This document shows, one piece after another, positions 16,812-28,422 of a DNA stretch of 64,000 bases. Position numbers and translations under genes: made by a program. The DNA is from Rhodoferax sp. (GTDB lineage: Bacteria; Pseudomonadota; Gammaproteobacteria; Burkholderiales; Burkholderiaceae_C). The stretch lies in NCBI GenBank assembly GCA_031291295.1, contig JARLJI010000185.1:1-64000 (forward strand), written 5' to 3'. The notes beneath the pieces were generated by a model. The model ran no database searches. It saw nothing but the letters and a program-made list of their open reading frames with translations, and had not been told where the DNA came from. Each line of letters starts with the position of its first letter. Position 1 is the first letter of the stretch.

Positions 16812-19421
16812 ATGTTGCCCGAGTTTTTACAAACCTACCGTGCCCATGTCGCCGAGCGTGCCGCGCTCGGCATCCCGCCGCTGCCCCTGTCGGCCCAGCA
16901 GACCGGCGCGCTGATCGAGCTGCTGAAGAACCCGCCCCCGGGTGAGGAAGCGGCGCTGGTCGAGATGATCACGCACCGCGTGCCGGCCGGCGTGGACGAT
17001 GCCGCCAAGGTCAAGGCCAGCTACCTTGCCGCCGTGGCGCACGGCACCGAAAAATGCCCACTGCTGTCGCGCGAGCAGGCCACCGAGTTGCTGGGCACCA
17101 TGCTGGGCGGCTACAACATCAGCCCGATGATCGATTTGCTCGACGATGCCGCCGTGGCGGCGGTGGCCGCCGAGGGGCTGAAGAAAACCCTGCTGATGTT
17201 CGACCAGTTCCACGACGTCAAGGAAAAAGCCGACAAGGGCAACGCCCATGCCAAGGCCGTGCTGCAGAGCTGGGCCGACGCCGAGTGGTTCACCTCGCGC
17301 CCCGAAGTGCCGAGAAGCATCAAGCTGACCGTGCTCAAGGTCACGGGCGAGACCAACACCGACGACCTCTCGCCCGCGCCTGACGCCTGGAGCCGCCCCG
17401 ACATTCCGCTGCATGCACTGGCCATGCTGAAGAACAAGCGCGACGGCATCACGCCCGAGGAAGACGGCAAGCGCGGCCCCATCAAGTTCATCGAAGACCT
17501 GCGCGCGCGCGGCAACCTGGTGGCCTACGTGGGCGACGTGGTCGGCACCGGCTCCTCGCGCAAGTCCGCCACCAATTCGGTGCTGTGGTTCACCGGCGAG
17601 GACATTCCGTTCGTGCCGAACAAGCGCTTCGGCGGCGTCTGCCTGGGTGCCAAGATCGCGCCGATTTTCTACAACACCATGGAAGACTCGGGCGCGCTGC
17701 CGATCGAGCTCGACGTCAGCCAGATGAACATGGGCGACGAACTGGAGCTGCGCCCCTATGAAGGCAAGGCGCTCAAGGGCGGCAAGGTGATTGCAGAGTT
17801 CACACTCAAGAGCGAGGTGCTGTTCGACGAGGTGCGCGCCGGTGGCCGCATTCCGCTGATCATCGGCCGGGGCCTGACCGCCAAGGCGCGCGAGGCGTTG
17901 GGCCTGCCCACCTCGACCCTGTTCCGCCTGCCGCAAAACCCGCAGGACACCCACAAGGGCTTCACGCTGGCACAAAAAATCGTCGGCCGCGCCTGTGGTC
18001 TGCCCGAAGGCCAGGGCGTGCGCCCCGGCACTTATTGCGAGCCGCGCATGACCTCGGTCGGCAGCCAGGACACCACCGGCCCGATGACGCGCGACGAACT
18101 CAAGGACCTGGCCTGCCTGGGGTTCAGTGCCGACCTGGTGATGCAAAGTTTCTGCCACACGGCGGCCTACCCCAAGCCGGTCGACGTGAAGATGCACCAC
18201 GAGCTGCCCGAGTTCATGACCGATCGCGGCGGCATTCCGCTGCGTCCGGGCGACGGCATCATCCACAGCTGGCTGAATCGCATGCTGCTGCCCGATACGG
18301 TCGGCACCGGCGGCGACAGCCACACGCGCTTTCCGATCGGCATCAGCTTCCCGGCCGGCTCCGGCCTGGTGGCGTTCGGCGCGGCCACCGGCGTCATGCC
18401 GCTGGACATGCCCGAGAGCGTGCTGGTGCGCTTCAAGGGCAAGATGCAGCCCGGCGTCACGCTGCGCGACCTGGTCAACGCGATTCCGCTGTACGCCATC
18501 AAGGCCGGCCTGCTGACGGTCGAGAAGAAGGGCAAGAAGAACATCTTCTCGGGCCGCATCCTGGAAATTGAAGGCCTGCCTGACCTCAAGGTGGAGCAAG
18601 CCTTCGAGCTCAGCGACGCGTCGGCCGAACGCTCGGCGGGCGGCTGCACGGTGCACCTGAATCCGGCCCCGATCATCGAGTACATCAACAGCAACATCAC
18701 CATGCTCAAGTGGATGATTGCGACGGGTTACTCCGACGTGCGCACCATCAAGCGCCGCATCAAGGCGATGGAAGCCTGGCTCGCGAACCCGCAACTGCTG
18801 GCGCGCGACGCGGACGCCGAATACGCGGCCGTGATCGAGATCGACCTGGCCGACGTGCACGAGCCCATCGTGGCCTGCCCGAACGACCCGGACGATGTCA
18901 AGACACTGAGCGATGTGGCGGGCGCCGTGATCGAAGAGGTGTTCATCGGTAGTTGCATGACCAACATCGGCCACTTCCGCGCCGCCAGCAAGCTGCTGGA
19001 AAACAAGCGCGACATTCCCGTCAAGCTCTGGGTCGCGCCGCCGACCAAGATGGACGCCAAGCAGCTCAGCGAAGAAGGCCACTACGGCGTGCTGGGTTCG
19101 GCCGGCGCGCGCATGGAAATGCCCGGCTGCAGCCTGTGCATGGGCAACCAGGCGCAGGTGCGCGAGGGTGCCACCGTGTTCTCCACCTCCACGCGCAACT
19201 TCCCGAACCGCCTGGGCAAGAACGCCAACGTGTATCTCGGCTCCGCCGAACTGGCCGCGATTTGCTCCAAGCTCGGGCGCATCCCGACCAAGGCCGAGTA
19301 CATGGCCGACATGGGCGTCCTCACGGCCGCCAGCGACCAGATCTACCAGTACCTGAACTTTGACAAGCTCAAGGATTACACGGACCTGGCGGACACGGTG
19401 AAGGAAGGTGTGGCGGCGTAA
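16812..19421 (+). CDS. acnB: Aconitate hydratase B
   Basis: Bifunctional aconitase B (citrate/isocitrate; often also 2-methylisocitrate dehydration). 869 residues, the usual AcnB length, with domain order HEAT-like helical domain (1-160), swivel domain 4, then domains 1-3. The start [17 protein letters not shown] is typical. Cluster cysteines are in [10 protein letters not shown] and [11 protein letters not shown]. The gene closes the plus-strand TCA arm and is followed by a strong terminator. An 877-residue open frame on the opposite strand is a GC-composition shadow. Confidence 0.97.
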   Translation: MLPEFLQTYRAHVAERAALGIPPLPLSAQQTGALIELLKNPPPGEEAALVEMITHRVPAGVDDAAKVKASYLAAVAHGTEKCPLLSREQATELLGTMLGGYNISPMIDLLDDAAVAAVAAEGLKKTLLMFDQFHDVKEKADKGNAHAKAVLQSWADAEWFTSRPEVPRSIKLTVLKVTGETNTDDLSPAPDAWSRPDIPLHALAMLKNKRDGITPEEDGKRGPIKFIEDLRARGNLVAYVGDVVGTGSSRKSATNSVLWFTGEDIPFVPNKRFGGVCLGAKIAPIFYNTMEDSGALPIELDVSQMNMGDELELRPYEGKALKGGKVIAEFTLKSEVLFDEVRAGGRIPLIIGRGLTAKAREALGLPTSTLFRLPQNPQDTHKGFTLAQKIVGRACGLPEGQGVRPGTYCEPRMTSVGSQDTTGPMTRDELKDLACLGFSADLVMQSFCHTAAYPKPVDVKMHHELPEFMTDRGGIPLRPGDGIIHSWLNRMLLPDTVGTGGDSHTRFPIGISFPAGSGLVAFGAATGVMPLDMPESVLVRFKGKMQPGVTLRDLVNAIPLYAIKAGLLTVEKKGKKNIFSGRILEIEGLPDLKVEQAFELSDASAERSAGGCTVHLNPAPIIEYINSNITMLKWMIATGYSDVRTIKRRIKAMEAWLANPQLLARDADAEYAAVIEIDLADVHEPIVACPNDPDDVKTLSDVAGAVIEEVFIGSCMTNIGHFRAASKLLENKRDIPVKLWVAPPTKMDAKQLSEEGHYGVLGSAGARMEMPGCSLCMGNQAQVREGATVFSTSTRNFPNRLGKNANVYLGSAELAAICSKLGRIPTKAEYMADMGVLTAASDQIYQYLNFDKLKDYTDLADTVKEGVAA

Positions 19422-19455
19422 CAGGCCGCCTGCTACGCCACTCCCGTGCGCTTCT

Positions 19456-19481
19456 GTCATTCCCGCGCAGGCGGGAATCCA
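19456..19481. repeat. dRS3-like repeat (ATTCCC-N8-GGGAAT)
   Basis: GTCATTCCCGCGCAGGCGGG continuing AATCCA. The core ATTCCC-GCGCAGGC-GGGAAT has the Neisseria dRS3 layout. Two further copies in inverted orientation lie at 61640-61712. It sits between the acnB stop and its terminator. Confidence 0.65.
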
Positions 19482-19490
19482 GCGCCTCCA

Positions 19491-19524
19491 AAAAGCCCCG
19501 CAGCTTTCGCTGCGGGGCTTTCGC
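19491..19524 (+). terminator. Terminator of acnB
   Basis: AAAGCCCCGCAGC, loop TTTC, GCTGCGGGGCTTT: a 10-bp GC-rich stem followed by TTTCGCTATTTTT. It could work in both directions, also ending the opposing restriction-modification gene. Confidence 0.85.
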
Positions 19525-19539
19525 TATTTTTAAAATAGC
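19523..19539. repeat. 17-bp dispersed palindrome (copy 6)
   Basis: GCTATTTTTAAAATAGC, a perfect palindrome around a central T, directly after the acnB terminator. Confidence 0.65.
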
Positions 19540-19610
19540 ATAATGTGTAGCATGGGCGCTGGCCGGCGCCTAATTTCATTTGGAAAACTTGAAAACCGAC
19601 TCTGTAGCGG

Positions 19611-22600
19611 CTAGGAAACCAGGGGTTGCTCTTCCTCTGAATTTACCCAGTCTTGCTGCATCGGCACATCTTCCCCTTCGTCGCCTGGCGCCGCCCGTTC
19701 CGCCGCCGTCGGTGTTGGAAGCTGCGCCGCGTTGATCGTTGGCCCGCTGATGATTTTTTTCAGCAGCTCGTTGAGCGCAGGCTGCATGGCGATGGTCGCT
19801 TCCAGGACCCACAGCAGTTCGCGCAGCTCCTGCGACAGAGCCGCTGTCCATGCTGCCGGGCGAATATCGTCCAGTGGACTGCTTTTCCTGCCAGACCGCG
19901 CCTTCATGCGAAATCCCAGCCATCCTTTGACGACCTCATAGCCGGATACGCTGTACTCATACACGGCCTTTGAAACCGGGCCAATTTGCCCGGCCCCGAC
20001 ATGGAGCACGCCCTGCACTGGGTCTGTCGGGTCTGCAATCCATTCGAAAGACTCCGGGTAGCCATCAGCCGAATTCGGGATCGCCTTGATGGACCTGGCG
20101 CTCCCCGCGGGTAAGCGGCCAGGTTGCTGCCCAGCAGGCATGAAGCGCTCGCCATAGGTATGCAGCCACAGCAACTTGCGGCCCAACGCCACCGCTTCTT
20201 TGAACAACCCGGTGTCGGCGGAAACAGGCAGGCGCGGGCCGGGCACGGTGAGTTCCTCCGAGAAGGTGTTCACGTAGTCGGGCGCGCTGAGCACGGCATA
20301 GGTGTAGGCGAAGAAATCTTCCGCCGTGAGGGGCCCGCCAAGGTCGATTTCCAGTGATTCGAGCAGCAGCGAAGGTAAGTTGGCTTTGGTGGCGCCAGCG
20401 TCGCGCCAAAGTGGAATCACGTCTTTTCCGCCGCGGCCGCAAAGATGATGCCTGTCCGGCACGTGCGCTGCAGCAACGGCGGCGGCACCTTGCCCCAGAA
20501 CACTGGTGAGCATGCTGGTCATGTACACCTGAATGCTGCTTGCGGCCGACCAGAGCTGCGGTCGCATGCGCGCTGCGAGCCGGTTGTCTGCAATCAGCCA
20601 CGCGCGGTCGAAGCTTCGAAAACTATAGTGTGCGATTTCGGGGCACGGGGAGTCGCTCGGCAAGTCGTTGATGGGCTTGAGCTTGACCTCACTGTTGAGT
20701 TGTTTGTATTGCGCCGTAACCAGCCGATCAGGCGTTTCGCGGAACAGCACGGCGCGGGATCCTTTGGGCGCCGACACCAATAGTTGCCACCGCGCTTCCA
20801 GTGCCTCTTTGGTTTCGGCGATTGGCCAAGTGCGTTTCAGTTCAACGCCTGAGTGTTGCCACGGCCAAAGATCAGTAAGAAGCGGCCACGCAAAGTAGTT
20901 GCCCACTTGCTGTGGAAGGAAAGGCTCTTGCGCGCCCGAGAAGCAGTCATCCCAAGCCACACCATCAAACGACTTGATCGCTTTGAGTTTCGCGAGTTTT
21001 TCCTCTCTCGTGCCTTCGAGGCGCGCGTAGCGCACATGGGCGAGCTCGTGCCGTTTGGTTTCTGCGTAGCGAATGCCAATGGCGATGCACACCGGGGTTT
21101 GGATGGCAAAGACGTTCTCGGTCTTGCGGGCGCCGAGGTTGTCGCCTTCCAAATCGATGATCCAGAGTTCGTCAAATGCCTCGCGCATGCGCTGGCGCAT
21201 GCCGGTGAAACCCGGGCCGCGCAGGTAGCTCGCGGCGGTGATGAAGCTCACGATGCCCTGTCGCGGGGCACCAGGCTGCTCAAACATCTTCCACAAGGTC
21301 CAGCGCCAGAAGTAAACATAGAGGTTGTAAAGGTTTTTGGCATGAACGGGCGGCGCCAGGTCCACAAAGTCGCGCAGGATGGGGCGCTCCGGCGTCTGGT
21401 CTTCGCGTGTGCTGTCGGTGCCATCGCCGAAGCGAACCCATTTGCCACGGGTGTGGACGCTGTCTTCATCGCCTTGCTCGCGAAAATAGGGCGGGTTGCC
21501 CATGGAGACGAAGACCGGCACGCTGGCCTTGACGCGCCGCGCACGGCGTTGCTCCTCGGACAAACGCTCGGCCATCAAGGGCGGGGTCGGCGGGTCTATG
21601 TGGGGTGACTCCAGCGTGTCTGTCAGCAGCACATGCAGGCCGTCATCGGGCAGCGTGGCACCGGCATCCGTCAGCAGCTTGGTGAGCCGCAGATGCGAAA
21701 CAGCGTACGGACCGACCTGTACTTCGAACGCATAAATATTCTGCGCGCAGCGCGTGGCATATTCCGCCACGGCGCCGGGACCCAGTTCGGCTTCCACCTT
21801 GCGCAGCGCAAATTCGATGGCGGCAAGCGGGTAGGCCGCCGTGCCCGCGCTGGAATCCAGAAAGACCACACCTTCGTCCGCAAACGTCATGGGCTTGTTG
21901 AAGCGCTTGTCCAGCAACTCAGCCACCAGGTTGACCTGGCAGGCAACGACTTCCTGCGGTGTGTAGTAAACGCCGTACTCCTTGCGGCGCTTGGGATCGT
22001 AAGCCGCGAGGAAGTCTTCGTAAAAGTACAACCAGGGATCGCCACGCTTGCCAAGTTGCACAGGATCGACGGCGCCTATCACCCGTTCCAGGAGAGCGAC
22101 CGGGATTTCGATTTCTACCCGCGCCTGCGGGTCGGTGAGGATGCGCAGGGTTTGGGCGAGTAGCCCATGTCCGCTGTCCAGCCGTGCCGCAGCGGTGATC
22201 GCGTTGAGATGGTCTTCGCCGCTCAACCTGGCCAACAGTAGCGCGTACGTGAGCGTCTGGGCGTAGATGTCGGCAAAGTCGTCATCACTTGCATGTGGGA
22301 AAAGGTATTCCCGGATTTCGGTACTGAGGCGCTTGAGAGCGCTGGATTCCTGCGCGACGGCGATGGCGACGTCTTCGCGGAGCAGGCGGCACAGCGGAGC
22401 GAGCAGTTCCGCCAACGCCTTTGGACCGTTTGGGGTGATTGGCTGCCAATTCAGGAAGTCGGTCAGGAGTTCAAATAACTGACCAACCAGTTGATCCGTC
22501 AATGCGGTCGCGCCCTTTTCAATAATGCCGTCCAGCCTTATGACAACCGGCTTCTCTGGTGGATATTGAACGCCGCTGCGGTAGAGCGCCCATTCATAGG

Positions 22601-22970
22601 CATCCGTGTACAGGATGTTGGGCAGCGCAGCGAACTTTTTCCACTGAGCCTGGTCGCGTCCTTTGTACTTTTTGGTCAAGGCACCATGACCCGGTGCTTT
22701 CAGTTCAACGTGACCGCACAGTGCACCGGATATTTCAACACCAATATCCGGGCGCCCGCCAAGGCCTTCAACGTGCGTTTCGGTTCTTGTAATGACTTCC
22801 CCGCTGCGCGCCGCACGAATCAATGCTTGCACCGGCGATTTGAGTTGATCCTCAGGCTGTGCTGGAACCACGGAAGCGAAACTTGCCCTCAAGTCGTTCG
22901 CGAATTTTTGTGCGGCGGTTTTGAAGGTGACTGGGAAATAGGACGGTGCGGGCATGGGAAGTGGTGTCAA
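19611..22970 (-). CDS. Single-chain restriction-modification protein (type IIG / type ISP-like)
   Basis: 1119 residues. The N terminus has a PD-(D/E)xK-type nuclease pattern: PD at 74-75, E89 and K91 in VELKAPG, and Gln around 107. A helical region follows, then an N6-adenine methyltransferase: motif X-like GVYYTP (333-338), motif I region VFLDSSAGTAAYPL (369-382) and motif IV GNPPYF (491-496). The C-terminal half resembles the specificity domain of type ISP enzymes such as LlaBIII. No helicase motor (Walker A, DExx) is present, so it is closer to motorless type IIG/IIL proteins. Motif I is degenerate: the usual DPxxGTG is DSSAGTA here. It is convergent with acnB and locally more A+T-rich than its neighbours, which suggests transfer. 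Target site unknown. Confidence 0.85.
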   Translation of the reverse strand: MTPLPMPAPSYFPVTFKTAAQKFANDLRASFASVVPAQPEDQLKSPVQALIRAARSGEVITRTETHVEGLGGRPDIGVEISGALCGHVELKAPGHGALTKKYKGRDQAQWKKFAALPNILYTDAYEWALYRSGVQYPPEKPVVIRLDGIIEKGATALTDQLVGQLFELLTDFLNWQPITPNGPKALAELLAPLCRLLREDVAIAVAQESSALKRLSTEIREYLFPHASDDDFADIYAQTLTYALLLARLSGEDHLNAITAAARLDSGHGLLAQTLRILTDPQARVEIEIPVALLERVIGAVDPVQLGKRGDPWLYFYEDFLAAYDPKRRKEYGVYYTPQEVVACQVNLVAELLDKRFNKPMTFADEGVVFLDSSAGTAAYPLAAIEFALRKVEAELGPGAVAEYATRCAQNIYAFEVQVGPYAVSHLRLTKLLTDAGATLPDDGLHVLLTDTLESPHIDPPTPPLMAERLSEEQRRARRVKASVPVFVSMGNPPYFREQGDEDSVHTRGKWVRFGDGTDSTREDQTPERPILRDFVDLAPPVHAKNLYNLYVYFWRWTLWKMFEQPGAPRQGIVSFITAASYLRGPGFTGMRQRMREAFDELWIIDLEGDNLGARKTENVFAIQTPVCIAIGIRYAETKRHELAHVRYARLEGTREEKLAKLKAIKSFDGVAWDDCFSGAQEPFLPQQVGNYFAWPLLTDLWPWQHSGVELKRTWPIAETKEALEARWQLLVSAPKGSRAVLFRETPDRLVTAQYKQLNSEVKLKPINDLPSDSPCPEIAHYSFRSFDRAWLIADNRLAARMRPQLWSAASSIQVYMTSMLTSVLGQGAAAVAAAHVPDRHHLCGRGGKDVIPLWRDAGATKANLPSLLLESLEIDLGGPLTAEDFFAYTYAVLSAPDYVNTFSEELTVPGPRLPVSADTGLFKEAVALGRKLLWLHTYGERFMPAGQQPGRLPAGSARSIKAIPNSADGYPESFEWIADPTDPVQGVLHVGAGQIGPVSKAVYEYSVSGYEVVKGWLGFRMKARSGRKSSPLDDIRPAAWTAALSQELRELLWVLEATIAMQPALNELLKKIISGPTINAAQLPTPTAAERAAPGDEGEDVPMQQDWVNSEEEQPLVS

Positions 22971-23020
22971 TTAAGTTTTATGAAAATGCAGCGGAAACCC
23001 AAGTACCGCCTAGGCATGTT

Positions 23021-23037
23021 GCTATAAAAATAGTAAT
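23021..23037. repeat. 17-bp dispersed palindrome (copy 7, imperfect)
   Basis: GCTATAAAAATAGTAAT between the restriction-modification gene and the antitoxin-like gene. Confidence 0.35.
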
Positions 23038-23048
23038 CATTGAGGTTT

Positions 23049-23432
23049 CTAAGCGACCGCCCGCTCGGGCAATTTCATATCTATGACGATCTCCGACCAC
23101 GGCACGTTCACGCGTCCATCATCCCCGCGCTCCACGGCCATCCATTCGATGAGCTGTGTCACGTCGGTGTGCACGTTCTTGTAGTCGCGGCCGAGCCGGC
23201 GCGCCAGTTCGGCCACGGTCAGTGGCCCCGCTTCGCGCAGGGCGGCGATCAGTTCCCAGCGCTTGGGCGTGAAGGCGGCCAGCATCTGGCCGATCTGTTC
23301 GAAGTTCACGCCGAAATGGGGCTTTACCTTTTCGCCGCGCGCAATTGCGCGCATGGTGGCGGCCGCCCGGGCACCGGCTTCGCGCAGGGATTCCCCGACC
23401 GTCACATTCAAAATTTGATTGTTGCTCGTCAT
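23049..23432 (-). CDS. HTH regulator, probable TumA-like antitoxin
   Basis: 127 residues. A C-terminal winged helix contains LTVAELARRLGRDYKNVHTDVTQLIEW, matching the HVO_A0114/COG4190 group of small DNA-binding proteins. The N-terminal part is helical and Ala-rich. The start codon overlaps the stop of the upstream gene by ATGA, so the two are translationally coupled. In many genomes this family is paired with DUF6516 (TumE) proteins, as here. The likely role is to neutralise the toxin and autoregulate through the inverted repeat at 23706-23726. Confidence 0.8.
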   Translation of the reverse strand: MTSNNQILNVTVGESLREAGARAAATMRAIARGEKVKPHFGVNFEQIGQMLAAFTPKRWELIAALREAGPLTVAELARRLGRDYKNVHTDVTQLIEWMAVERGDDGRVNVPWSEIVIDMKLPERAVA

Positions 23433-23707
23433 CGCATGGCCTCCACGTCGCGGAGAAAGTCCGCCATCAGGGTTTCAATATCTACAAACTTGTACAGCGA
23501 CTCGTGCTCTCCAAGATGTTTGTGATCGCCTTTGCCGCGCTCGTTGTCGTAGCCCACCAGGCGCTTGCCGTCGCACACAAACACCAATCGGTATTTAAAG
23601 GAATGCTCCGACGGCGGTACCGGCTTGGGCACTAGCCACACCACCATCTCAACAATGCCATCTGCATGGACAGTGCGGGTTTTGAGAAGGAGTTGGGCTT
23701 CTGTCAT
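23429..23707 (-). CDS. TumE-family (DUF6516) probable toxin
   Basis: 92 residues from the ATG at 23707 (MTEAQLLLKTRT); an alternative start at 23719 adds MMSH. Family features are HADGIVEMVVWLVP, FKYRLVFVCDGKRLVGYDNERGKGDHKH and a C-terminal helix FVDIETLMADFLRDVEAM. The DNER/GKGDHKH stretch is the conserved core of DUF6516. These proteins are annotated as toxins of TumE-TumA systems; the biochemical target is not known to me. The longer start would lie inside the inferred -10 element, so the short form is preferred. It forms a two-gene operon with the HTH gene and borders the restriction-modification gene. Confidence 0.75.
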   Translation of the reverse strand: MTEAQLLLKTRTVHADGIVEMVVWLVPKPVPPSEHSFKYRLVFVCDGKRLVGYDNERGKGDHKHLGEHESLYKFVDIETLMADFLRDVEAMR

Positions 23708-23742
23708 ATGGCTCATCATGCCATATTTTTATGGTGCGTCAA
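23706..23742 (-). promoter_or_regulatory. Operator and promoter of the toxin-antitoxin pair
   Basis: ATATGGC-TCATCAT-GCCATAT (23706-23726) is a perfect 7+7 inverted repeat. On the minus strand TTGACG (23742-23737), a 16-base spacer and CATGAT (23720-23715) form a plausible promoter whose -10 lies inside the repeat. The predicted start of transcription falls at about the ATG 23707, so the transcript may be leaderless. Confidence 0.5.
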
Positions 23743-23895
23743 GCCACACGGCAAGATTGTCAACCACAGACTCAGCCGACCCCGATTACGTCGCAAGTAA
23801 TCGACGCGCCAAAGCGCCGTGCGGAGAATTTCTCTGTCGACAACGACAAAGCAACTTTTCCGGGAAACCGGTCCATCTTTACAGGAGCCACGATC

Positions 23896-24294
23896 ATGTC
23901 AACCACGAATCCCAAAGCCAATTCTTCCGTTGATGCCTCGCGCATCGCTGCCCGGTACATCGCCGCGTGGAACGAGCAGGACGCGGAACGTCGCCGCGCC
24001 CTGGTCTCCGAAGTCTTTGCATCCGAGGCCACCTATCTCGACCCCATGGCGCGCAGTGCCGGCCGCGATGAAATCAACGCCATGATCGGCGCGGTGCAAC
24101 AACAATTCGCCGGACTGCGGTTCAGCTTGCACGGCCAACAGGACGGGCACAACAACGTCGTGCGTTTTTCCTGGGCGCTCGGCCAGGAAGGTGCCGAGCC
24201 CGTCGCTCACGGCACGGACGTCGCTGTCGTTTCCGAAGACGGACGTCTTGCCGGCGTGACGGGATTTCTGGATGCGATCGCGGCGCCGGCTTGA
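23896..24294 (+). CDS. SnoaL-like / NTF2-fold protein
   Basis: 132 residues from ATG 23896 (MSTTNPKANSSVDASR), preceded by CAGGAG at a good distance. The in-frame extension upstream is not conserved-looking. Pattern IAARYIAAWNEQDAERRRALVSEVFASEATYLDPM is the first helix pair of the NTF2/SnoaL fold, with D/H positions in the cone (GRDEINAMIGAV, VVRFSWALG). Members are small-molecule isomerases, hydrolases or accessory proteins; the substrate is unknown. It faces a convergent XRE regulator, a pairing that may be functional. Confidence 0.75.
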   Translation: MSTTNPKANSSVDASRIAARYIAAWNEQDAERRRALVSEVFASEATYLDPMARSAGRDEINAMIGAVQQQFAGLRFSLHGQQDGHNNVVRFSWALGQEGAEPVAHGTDVAVVSEDGRLAGVTGFLDAIAAPA

Positions 24295-24417
24295 TTGGGT
24301 CCACGGACAACGGTAACGAACCCACGGCGCCGTGAGTGCAGACTCATGATGAATAGTGCCTGTAGCCAATATCCAGTGGGCACAGGCAGCTATCGAAAAT
24401 GGAGCAAACCAGCGACT

Positions 24418-25254
24418 TCAAGCCTGCAGCTTCAAATGCTGCAGCGCTTGCCGTGTGAAGTCATCGGCCGGGAAAAACGTTTCCATCGCCAGTTCCTGCA
24501 GCGTGACATCGACCGGCGAGCCGAAGATCGTGGTGGTGCTGATGAAGGCGAGTACGCCGGCGGGCGTCTTGAATTTGAAGGGCACGACGACGCCCGGGTG
24601 TTCCCCTTCCAGCGGCAGGCTGGCGGCGTTGTGAGGGACGGGGTACGCCTGGAGCTCTCGCAGCAAATCGGCCAGCGCCGGGTCGGCGGTGGCCGTGATT
24701 TGCTGGCGCAGACGCTCGAACAGGTGGCCGCGCCACTGCGCCAGATTCACGATGTTGCCGGCAATCCCGAGCGGGTGCAGGCTCAGGCGCAGCACGTTCA
24801 CGGGCGCCTGCAGCAGCGAGGCATCGGCCCCCGCCATCAGCTGCGGCACCATGCGGTTGGCGGCCACCAGGTTCCAGTGCCGGTCGATCGCGAGCGCGGG
24901 ATAGGGTTCGTGGCTTTTGAGCATGAGCTCCACCGCCTGCCGCGCCGCGGCCAGCGCCGGGTCCCCCAGCGGCCGCTCGCGGTACATCGGCGCGTAGCCG
25001 GCGGCCACCAGCAGGGTGTTGCGCTCGCGCAGCGGGATATCCAGGCGCTCCGACAGGCGCAGCACCATTTCACGGCTCGGCAGGGACCGGCCGGTTTCCA
25101 CAAAGCTCAGGTGCCGGGTGGAAATCGCGGCCTCCTGCGCCAGGTCCAGCTGGCTCAGGCGTCGGTGCTGGCGCCAGTGGCGCAGGTGCTCGCCAAACGG
25201 TTCGGGCAGGTTGCGCGGCGCCGGGCGGCTCAGGGGGTGGGTACTTGCATTCAT
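24418..25254 (-). CDS. XRE-family regulator with MmyB-like ligand domain
   Basis: 278 residues. An N-terminal Cro/C1 helix-turn-helix (about residues 20-80: [34 protein letters not shown]) is followed by the MmyB-type ligand-binding domain ([55 protein letters not shown]). Proteins of this group normally regulate an adjacent enzyme gene and sense a fatty or polyketide-like ligand. Candidates here are the convergent SnoaL-like gene or the divergent acnA. Start MNASTHPLS at 25254 is the only good ATG. Confidence 0.88.
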   Translation of the reverse strand: MNASTHPLSRPAPRNLPEPFGEHLRHWRQHRRLSQLDLAQEAAISTRHLSFVETGRSLPSREMVLRLSERLDIPLRERNTLLVAAGYAPMYRERPLGDPALAAARQAVELMLKSHEPYPALAIDRHWNLVAANRMVPQLMAGADASLLQAPVNVLRLSLHPLGIAGNIVNLAQWRGHLFERLRQQITATADPALADLLRELQAYPVPHNAASLPLEGEHPGVVVPFKFKTPAGVLAFISTTTIFGSPVDVTLQELAMETFFPADDFTRQALQHLKLQA

Positions 25255-25359
25255 GGAGGAATCCTAAAGCCGGGCGGGCCGCTGTTCCATTACCTCCCAC
25301 GTCATGAATCAGAGGCGGGGCTGATGCCGGCCCAGCTTTGCCATCCCAATGCAGGCGGT

Positions 25360-25388
25360 TTGAAAATGTCTTTCGCGGGTACCACAAT
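25360..25388 (+). promoter_or_regulatory. Possible acnA promoter
   Basis: TTGAAA at 25360-25365, a 17-base spacer and CACAAT at 25383-25388, about 100 bases before the acnA ATG. The -35 is good and the -10 only moderate. Confidence 0.35.
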
Positions 25389-25488
25389 AGGATGCACCCA
25401 CACCATCAGGACATCGGGCCGGCCCGAAGCGCCGGCACCCGGGTATGGCCACAATGGTGCGCTAACGCCAACAACACAGGAGAGTCAG

Positions 25489-28359
<2,871 letters not shown>

Positions 28360-28422
28360 ATCCCTGCGGGGCGGCCTCTTTGCTGCGTTCGCCGGCTGTA
28401 AAGCAGGGCAAAATCGGCCTGC

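Noticed and set aside
16827..19460. An 877-residue open frame on the minus strand opposite acnB
   Set aside because: Its residues are rich in His, Gln, Ala and Arg with no recognisable fold, and it mirrors acnB codon structure. High-GC shadow.
19611..22970. Calling the gene a true type ISP (helicase-driven) restriction enzyme
   Set aside because: No Walker A or DExx helicase motifs between the nuclease and methyltransferase regions.
24295..25488. A 398-codon in-frame extension upstream of AcnA
   Set aside because: It lies over the XRE regulator gene and the intergenic region; aconitase homology and a strong ribosome site start at 25489.
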